The notes under the pieces: generated by a model
Told to the model about the DNA's origin: nothing
Seen by the model: only the letters and a program-made list of their open reading frames with translations
Database searches by the model: none
In this document: positions 57,269 through 64,000 of the stretch, in pieces
How the letters are laid out: each line of letters opens with the position of its first letter
Position numbering within the stretch: position 1 is the first letter of the stretch
Position numbers and translations under genes: made by a program
Assembly (NCBI GenBank): GCA_033239125.1
Contig: BSWB01000006.1
Coordinates: 118,652,242 to 118,716,241 of the forward strand
Length of the DNA: 64,000 nt
Direction: 5' to 3'
From: Fagopyrum homotropicum
Taxonomy: Eukaryota > Streptophyta > Magnoliopsida > Caryophyllales > Polygonaceae

Positions 57269-59372
57269 TGCAACACCCTAAATCTTGGAGGACTCGGAAT
57301 GCCACAAGCCGAGACCCCACAATGGGTCCCGGCCCTTAGCCTGACAACAACTTCATCGGACCTTGCAACACGGCACAAATAAAAAGGCAAAACAACATAG
57401 TTTTATTTCATGAGTGAAAGCAAAAGTACAAAATCAAAACAATCCAGCCGAGTCTCAAATCCAGAATAAAACAACATAAGTCTCAAAGACATGAAAAAAG
57501 ATAAACAGTCCCGTCCTATAATGCACGGAACCTCGGGTGCCCACTACCGCCGGATCACTCGATCGCCTCTCTAACCTGCAAGGCATCTACAAGGCGGTAT
57601 AATACCGTTAGCAAACATTCTATGCATAAGTATAAAGCTAAAAGCACAAACACACACAACATACACAACCAACATGCAACACTCAATTCTTTTATTATCT
57701 TTAGTTAGGTGATAAGTCATTACTAATGATACTTATTTTGTGACACGAGGGATTCCCAAACCTCGCCCCTGTTCCCGTATACCAACGAGGAATGATACTA
57801 ATGCATCTGACCGTCTATCTGCCTAGGCTGGTCGCAGGGAACCTCCTAGCTCTCGCAAGAGCTAGGTAGTGATGTCACGACCCGTTATCATACACTTGGG
57901 TCAATTACGTAATATAATAAAGTCGGCCTAATCCGGTTTCGTTGTTATTCTAACTAGCAAACACCACTCATACACATTCACTCATACAAGAAGCCAGCTA
58001 AGTAAGTCCGTGGAATTACCAGTCTCCAAGCGTAACTGATCACCACACTCTCAAGTTCCCTCGGGAAAAGACGCAATGCCTGTTCAAGACAAGGCACACG
58101 GATCAAACGACACTCTAGTCAACTAGTAATCCTTAGACTCCTAGGCTCAATATCCTCACAAGAACAACATCACTCTAGTCAACTAGAAGTCCTTAGACTT
58201 CTAGGCTCAACATCCTCACAAGAATCACAACCCAAGATAGATCAACCCTCTAGCCAACTAGAAGTCCTTAGACTTCTAGTGCTCGCAATCCTCACAACTC
58301 AAAAACACACAAGATACATGATACTCTCAGTCCATTGCCTTAAAGGCTTCTAGCATAACAACTCAGTCCCAAACCAATATCCTCACAATCCTAAGAGTTC
58401 ATGCCACAATATCACCACAAACATACCCTCAACTCTCACAAGATAACCCTAAGGGTCAAGACACTACTTGGCATTCCATATCACCTATGTTAAGCCATCC
58501 TAACATGATACTAAGATGGTTCAAGATCAAGGAAGCGGAAAGGAAAGAAAGAAACAAGAGATCGGAGGCTTACTGGTGCAGAAACCTCCCCTTTCGGTGT
58601 CAAGGTGCCGCCCCTGCGGTGTGCAGGACCTAGAGTCCGCCCCCACGGTTTATAGTATCCGCCCCCGCAACTCACAAGATCCGCCCCCGCGGCTCACAGG
58701 ATCCGCCCCCGCGGCTGCAGTCCAGAAATGTCGACTCTTCGGTTCTTCGATGTACAACAACCTTCCTATTGCCTCCTTTGATGTTGTGAATGTCTCTTAG
58801 CTCCCACCACAAGATCATAGCCTTCTTCCATGGTCTAAGCATGCAAGGACATAAGAAGGAACAAGAGAAGACTCTCTTGAGTGAATCCATGGATCTCACT
58901 CTTCAAAGGTGAAGGAAGGAAAAAAAGGAAGAAGAAGACAAGAAGAAGGAAAGAACTTACTCTGGATCACATCTCTGCAGTCCAACCTTCGTGTGACAGC
59001 TTCAAGAGGAGAGAAACGCTAAGGTGGAGGATGAAGGTGAAGGAGATGAGGGAAAAGGAAGGAGAGAAAGGAGAAGAAGGGAAATGAGAAGAATGAAAGT
59101 AAATTGAGAATAGGGAGAGAATATGGCTGCATCAATGGAAGGAGATCAAGGGTCAAACAGCCCAAGGATCACCACATAATAATGTGGTCGGCATAAATGA
59201 ATGGGGAGATGAAAGGTCGGAAGAACAACGAACCCGACTCCCGCTCTGCCGTGTCGCCGCCCCCGCGGGACGCCAAGCCGCGGTTGCGGGCCTTATAAGC
59301 CGCAAGGGCGGTAGCCCTTGCTCAAGGCTTCTAACGCCTCTCGTAACGAAATCAAAAATTCTGGGCGTTACA
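57269..59372 (+). mobile_element. Solo LTR, diverged relative of the TGTAACA family
   Basis: 2104 bp, starts TGCAACACCC, ends GGGCGTTACA, flanked by GTTAG (57264-57268 and 59373-59377). It shares the layout of the 51151 LTR (ACAATGGGTCCC, then CCCGTCCTATAATG, then GTTAGCWAACATTC) but is clearly diverged. It contains a three-fold ACTAGAAGTCCTTAGACT repeat (58120-58285) and the GC-motif cluster at 58605-58720. No internal retrotransposon part. Confidence 0.88.
58605..58720. repeat. CCGCCCCCGCGG motif cluster in the solo LTR
   Basis: Five motifs, the last three or four in units of about 22 bp (ATCCGCCCCCGCGGCTCACA). Further copies at 59257-59312. Confidence 0.85.
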
Positions 59373-59529
59373 GTTAGCGAGGAACGACTAGTTCTTCAGA
59401 TGATTAATGGTTTATCGGCAACCTACGACATCGTTGGATTGTTCATAAGCCAACAATCCCCGCTCCCAAGTTTCTCAAACGCGCGAAGCGTGTTAACACG
59501 CGAAGAACCGTCATGCCCGTCACACCGAG

Positions 59530-62350
59530 TAAGGATGTCCATGGGTCACAAGTCACCGTGACCCGGCGGGAACCCGGCGGGTCGGTGACCCGGAAGGTAC
59601 GGATTCTCCCGGGTCGCGGGTACGGGTAAGGGTCATGAGATCCTTACCCGTCGACCCGCCGGGTTGATCCGGTAACGGTCACATTTATAAAAAAATCCCA
59701 ACGGTTATATAGCCGTTGGGTAGCCGTTGTAACGGCTAGTTTATAAAAAAAAGTAATAAAAAATAAAAAACAATAAACTATTATAAATCTAGCCCAAAAA
59801 CATTTCTATAAATACCCCAAATCTAATTCATTTCATCTCACATCAATTCTCATTCAATCATCTATTCACTCTCTCAATTACTCTCCATAATTTCCAACTC
59901 TTACATTCAATTACTCTCCTAATCTCATATTCTTATTCTCTTATTTTTCATTTTACTACTCTTGCTACTACATTCTATTGTTCAAAAAAAAAGTCTAGCC
60001 GAGGAAGATGTTCCGTTAGCGGTGCCGGTCGTTCATCCGGTGAAGGTGTTAACCGAGGACGTAATTCCGTTAGCGGTCCTCCAACCGGTTCGGATTTAAG
60101 GCGGAGCTTATTAAGTGGAGATCACGAGATCTTCGAGGAGGAGGATATCAGCATGGAATCACCTCCTTTTCCCAACACCCAAGAATCCGAGACCGAATTC
60201 CCGGAGGAGCCGGAAGAGCCGCCGTTGAACAACACTCAACTAACGGCGACGGTCTTCCGATTTTGGTTCACAAAAGGTGCTCCCGATTCAAACGGAGTTT
60301 ACTATGCCAAATGCAGTTTTTGTTCGGCACAATACAAGCACAAAAACGGAGAAGGTTACGGGAACTACAAGAGGCATATCCGGAACAAGCATCCCGAAAA
60401 AATGGGATTAGCACGAGGACAAACACAACTTACCGGGTACGCATCTACCTCTAACCAACCTCCTTCTTTATTTACATATGATCATGCTTCTTCTATGGAT
60501 GCATTTTCGAAAATTTTAGCCGTAGATTCTTTGGCATTTAGTTTTGCACAAAATGTTGGTTTTAATGATTGGATGCAAAATCATGCTCAACCCGCATATA
60601 AACCGATTTCTCGTCAAACCGCTAAAAGAAAAATGATGCATAAATATAAAATTCGTAAAGAAGAATCGATTAAATATTTTATGGAAAACGGTGATATTCA
60701 AGTTTCATTTGTAGTGATATTTGGACCGACGGTTTTCAAAAAAATTCATATATGGGTATTACTTGTCATTTTATTGATAAATTTTAGATTTTAAACAAAA
60801 GAGTTTTAGCATTACGAGTTTTCAACGAACAACACACCGCCCAAAACATTGCCCATTTGATTGCAAATGTTTTAGAAGAATATAGATTACTTTCACGAGT
60901 TTTTTCAATCGGTTTTGACAACGCCTCCGCTAACACGGCTTCTATTAGAGATTTAACCAACTATTGTAAGCCGACGATTAGAGGTAAATTTTTTTGCATT
61001 AGGTGTGCCGCTCATATTTTAAAATTGTGTGTTCAAGACGGTTTAGGATACGTTGGAGATTTAGTATAACCTATTCGAAATATTCTTAATGAACTTTGGT
61101 CTAAAAAAAGTGTACGTACTAAATGGTATGCAATTGTAAACAAAATGGCGTTTATCCTAAAAAATTTCCAAAAGATGTTTGTACAAGATGGAACTCTACT
61201 TACAAAATTATTTACGAATCATATGAATATCGAGAACTTTTAAGTGGTTTTGCCGCACAACATACTGACGGTAATTTTGTTTTCAGTGAATCTTGGGTTT
61301 TAGCAAAAGATATAATGGAGGTTTTTAAATATTTTTATAATGCTACTAACACTTTTAGTTATGTTCATACACCAACTTCAAACATATTTTGTTATGTAGC
61401 AATTAATATTGCATTTGCAATTCAACAAGGTCTTTTAATTGATAATATTTCACAAGCTATTTATTCAATGCGAAGTAAATGGTTAGATTATTATACAACT
61501 ATTCCCGATGTTTTTCTTGTTGCATTTGTGTTAGACCCTAGACGTAAAATGGATGGTTTAAAACAATTTTTAGAAAGTTATTATGAATTTTTAGGTTTAG
61601 AACAACATCTCAATTGTCATGTTTCTACCATAATTGCTAAAGTTAGAAAATTATTTGATGAATTATTGGTTCAATATCGTGTTTCCGATCAAGGTCAATC
61701 TCCTCAACCCCCTCCTCGTCCTTCATCTTCAACTTCATCTAAATTTAAATCAATTGCTAGATATTTGTTTGGCCCGAAAAGGGCAAAAACCACGTCGAGT
61801 TCCCATTCGGAACTCGACGAATATCTAATAATTTCTTTTGAGTTTGCCAATGATGAAGAAGAAGAGGATTTCAACATATTAGAATGGTGGAGCCGACTGG
61901 AGAGAATGAGGTTCCCTACCCTCTGAATAATCGCGGCAAATTCTCATCGTTCCCGCCTCAACGGTAGCGGTTGAGCAAACCTTTAGCCGGAGTGGAAAGC
62001 TGATCGATCCGACGAGATCAAACATGTTGCCCGAGACGTTGGAGGCACAAGTCCTCCTAGCCGATTGGAGCAAAGCGGAAATGCGAACACAAAAAACAAC
62101 CTCTCGGCGGAGGAAGGCGACGAAGATGACGACGAGCGACAACAAATGCCATCAGATGTATCGGCGGGAGAGTCCGACGACTAAGGTAAGGGCCAATCGG
62201 GGATATAAACAAAGGTAAGAGAACTACGTGGGATTTGATTCCTGATAGCATGAATTATTGTTGATAGCATGAATTATAGTCTATATTTTGGGGTTTGTTT
62301 AGACGTTTTATCTTCAATAATCTGCATGTTTGTATATATAATATGTGATT
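59530..62350 (+). mobile_element. hAT transposon with broken transposase, right end missing
   Basis: The left end TAAGGATGTCCATGGGTCAC (59530) is a hAT-type terminus of the kind also seen inside the intron at 10903. Subterminal GACCCGGCGGG repeats follow. The right terminal repeat is not found before the next LTR, so the 3' boundary is only approximate. The candidate 8-bp target, ACACCGAG (59522-59529), cannot be checked. Confidence 0.7.
60153..62218 (+). pseudogene. hAT transposase, frameshifted
   Basis: Starts with an acidic leader, then a BED zinc finger, CSFCSAQYKHKNGEGYGNYKRHIRNKH (about 60313-60394; shown in parts CSFCSAQY and YKRHIRNKH). The RNase H-like core is spread over frames: IDKFW-like region near 60770, SIGFDNASANT (about 60910) and CIRCAAHILKL (about 60998). 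DVCTRWNSTYKI (61168) and the hAT dimerisation block (DFNILEWWSR, then VEQTFSRSGKLID) follow. There are frameshifts near 60700 and 61930-61950, a stop at 61067-61069, and TGA at 61924-61926. Inactive. Confidence 0.88.
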
Positions 62351-64000
62351 ATATTACCATTTCATCTACCTTTGCGGGAATCGAGGTCTACACCTAGTTT
62401 TGTTGTAATCGTAGGTAAAATGGCACGTTTTGCATCAAAAAGGAGCAAAAGGAGCTATGGAGTCATTGGAGCTACATTCAGGAACATAAGGAACCATCCA
62501 GGAAGCATAGCCATGGATTTGAGATTTACTTTGGACCAGTTTTGAGAGATTTCACTTTCAGTTGTGACTCACCTCGGTTGACCACATATTCACCTCGACC
62601 GAGGTGATCCAGAGAAGTCGACTCGACCGAGGCGAACACCTGGGACGCGGCGAGAATATTTTATTCTTGGCTGAGATCTTTTATCTTTGGAAAGAGATCT
62701 TATATTTTTGGGCTTGGCTCCTGGAAGGAAGAAGATATACTAGATCTTATATTTTACCTATTTTTATGGGAAGAGATCTTTCTAAGATATCTTATCTTTG
62801 GAGGGTTATTTTCCTATAAAAGGGTTGGATTTCCACAAATCCAACATCCTGCTTACACCGAAAAACACGCTGCATACATCCGCATACTTCAGTTGGGAGA
62901 TTTGAAGAACCTTTTTGAAGGTTAAAGAAAGATTGAAGTCTATAGCTTTTATAACTTTTGGAGGTTTTCTTGTAAGATTACCTTAGATCCTCTTCCTTGT
63001 TGTCTTGCCTTGTTGGATTGCTATCCAAGGAACGATTTTGTTGTGATATTTGATTCAGTTATTGAAGTCTTTTCATTAAATTCTTCTTGTTCAAATATTC
63101 ACCTTCTTCCCATAAATTTGATTATTGCTTTCATGATGATGAGTGGCTAATTTCCTTGTGTGATTCTAGGATGATTGGCTGAAGGTTGTGGGAAAAACGA
63201 TGATAGAATGATCTTAATCACAGTAGCACCCTGAAAGTTCGAGTCTTTAACCTTAACCCTAAGCATCTCGCTCAGTCGATGAACATCTCGGCCGGGGTGG
63301 AATTTGGCTGACCGAGGTGACTTATCTGACCCGAAACTGAGAGTTAAGTGTTAGAGTTTGCCAAATCCTATTCTTATTACACCTTTCCTGGTTCAATGCA
63401 AGCTTAGGATGAGACTTACCCGGTAATTCCTTAGTTTGTGTACCAACAATCATAAGTGTAGGTAATAAAGGTTTATCCTTTATTGGGGTTTGAGTGTGCT
63501 TTCATCCCATCTTTGTGAGTTAGCCTGAGACTTACCCGGTAAAGGTTGATTCTATTCCCTTAGATGGTGTGTTAGTTTGAGGTTATAGTTCTTTATCTTA
63601 GTTCCTTGAGACTTACCCGGTAATAGGAGTTACGGTTTAGGATTAGTGAGTAGTGAGACTTACCCGGTGATCTATTCCACTTTAGTAACACCTTCTTCAT
63701 GCAAAAACCTCAGCTTTGTCCGCTTATCTTTAGATCTTGAGTTGGAACCACAACTAGATGCTTAAATCCCTAGAATTGCATATTTCCTTATTAACTGTTT
63801 ATCATCTTTGATTGTTTTAATTGCTTTTGTGGTTAGTATTTACATAAGCATACCGTAATTGGACTTTATTTCACTAAGTCCCTGTGATCGACCCCTGGAA
63901 TTTCTTGCTTTTTACTACGATTGACCCGTACACTGCGGATTCGCATCCTTATTTTAAGCTTACGTCTAGGGTTATAAATTTAAAGCTTGCACACACCGTT
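62351..64000 (+). mobile_element. Athila-like LTR V, runs off the window
   Basis: Its end (GACCCGTACACTGCGGATTCGC near 63920, ATTTAAAGCTTGCACAC near 63980) resembles the end of the X LTR read on its own strand (CCGTACACTGCGGGTTCGC, ATTTAAAGCTTATTTGCACGC). A TATA box TATAAAAGG lies at 62815-62823, with CTCGACCGAG motifs upstream at 62571-62641. The start is not clear and no internal part is visible. Confidence 0.6.
63412..63671 (+). repeat. Four dispersed copies of GAGACTTACCCGGT
   Basis: GAGACTTACCCGGTAA (or TGA) occurs near 63412, 63529, 63608 and 63656 in LTR V, separated by unrelated sequence. Confidence 0.9.

Larger units (their letters stand above)
56741..59529 (+). pseudogene. Ty1/copia gag remnant, split by a solo LTR
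   Basis: Pieces in several frames: TVSIDKISYRLLSIL, KVLDAIVLSWI (about 57028), VVDLEYNFINTRLDSFPNIS (about 57147-57206), and after the solo LTR SEERLVLQMINGLSATYDIV and FISQQSPLPSF (59375-59475). These form the copia capsid (UBN2-type). Removing 57269-59372 and one GTTAG rejoins the frame. The element is then cut at 59529 by a hAT insertion. Pol is absent from the window. Confidence 0.85.

Overview
The window is plant nuclear DNA, probably from a eudicot with a repeat-rich genome. Evidence: intron-bearing genes with GT-AG splicing, a nuclear tRNA-Gly gene, a Pol II snoRNA cluster with a TATA box and a telo-box, and plant-type transposable elements (Athila-like Ty3/gypsy, Ty1/copia, L1-type LINEs with RNase H, PIF/Harbinger, hAT, Helitron). 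I cannot name the species.

Genic part (about 1-17 kb). A four-exon PP2C protein phosphatase gene (387-2898) is followed by a tRNA-Gly(UCC) gene (3051-3122, minus). Next come a TTA-flanked MITE, a 5'-truncated LINE with an 11-bp target duplication (5832-7982), and a foldback element carrying a tandem-repeat array (8094-8837). An eight-exon gene for a multi-pass membrane protein lies at 9967-11785. Two C/D-box snoRNAs sit 20 bp apart on the minus strand (12188-12395) behind a TATA box and telo-box. A PIF/Harbinger element follows on the minus strand, with a SANT-like ORF1 (three internal stops) and a DDE transposase (one internal stop), separated by a 164-bp tandem repeat.

Transition (17-21.6 kb). 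No convincing gene. It holds a cluster of perfect palindromes (17.29-17.45 kb) and about 1.4 kb of dispersed TGGGTA motifs.

Nested transposons (21.6-64 kb). The order of insertion can be read from target duplications. A Helitron helicase gene is split at a codon-level site by Athila-like element X (28213-46914, minus, TSD CTCCA). One LTR of X is in turn split by Athila-like element Y (28971-40207, plus, TSD GGGTT). The uninterrupted second LTR of X shows the empty site. Downstream, the Helitron remnant is broken by a second LINE (48057-55688, minus, 14-bp TSD). That LINE is broken by a hAT-type element (49210-54286, 8-bp TSD), which carries a solo LTR (TSD ACTTG), a 1.6-kb tandem duplication and a 95-bp LTR-like insertion (TSD CCAAA). 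A probable Helitron 3' end (hairpin, CTAG, T) is at 55908. A copia gag remnant follows, split by another solo LTR (57269-59372, TSD GTTAG) and then cut by a hAT element with a broken transposase (59530-about 62.2 kb). A further Athila-like LTR runs off the window end. Left of the Helitron is a truncated element W (LTR about 21654-26234) with a related LTR inside it.

The observation I rate highest: each LTR family here has its own short GC-rich, near-palindromic motif, repeated with irregular spacing upstream of the LTR TATA box. Motifs are CTCGAG-like in W, CCACGGCCGTGG-like in X, CCGCCCCTGCGG-like in Y and the solo LTRs, and CTCGACCGAG-like in the 62.5-kb LTR. In X and Y the motif also appears inside the element. 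I know of no description of this pattern, but could not search.
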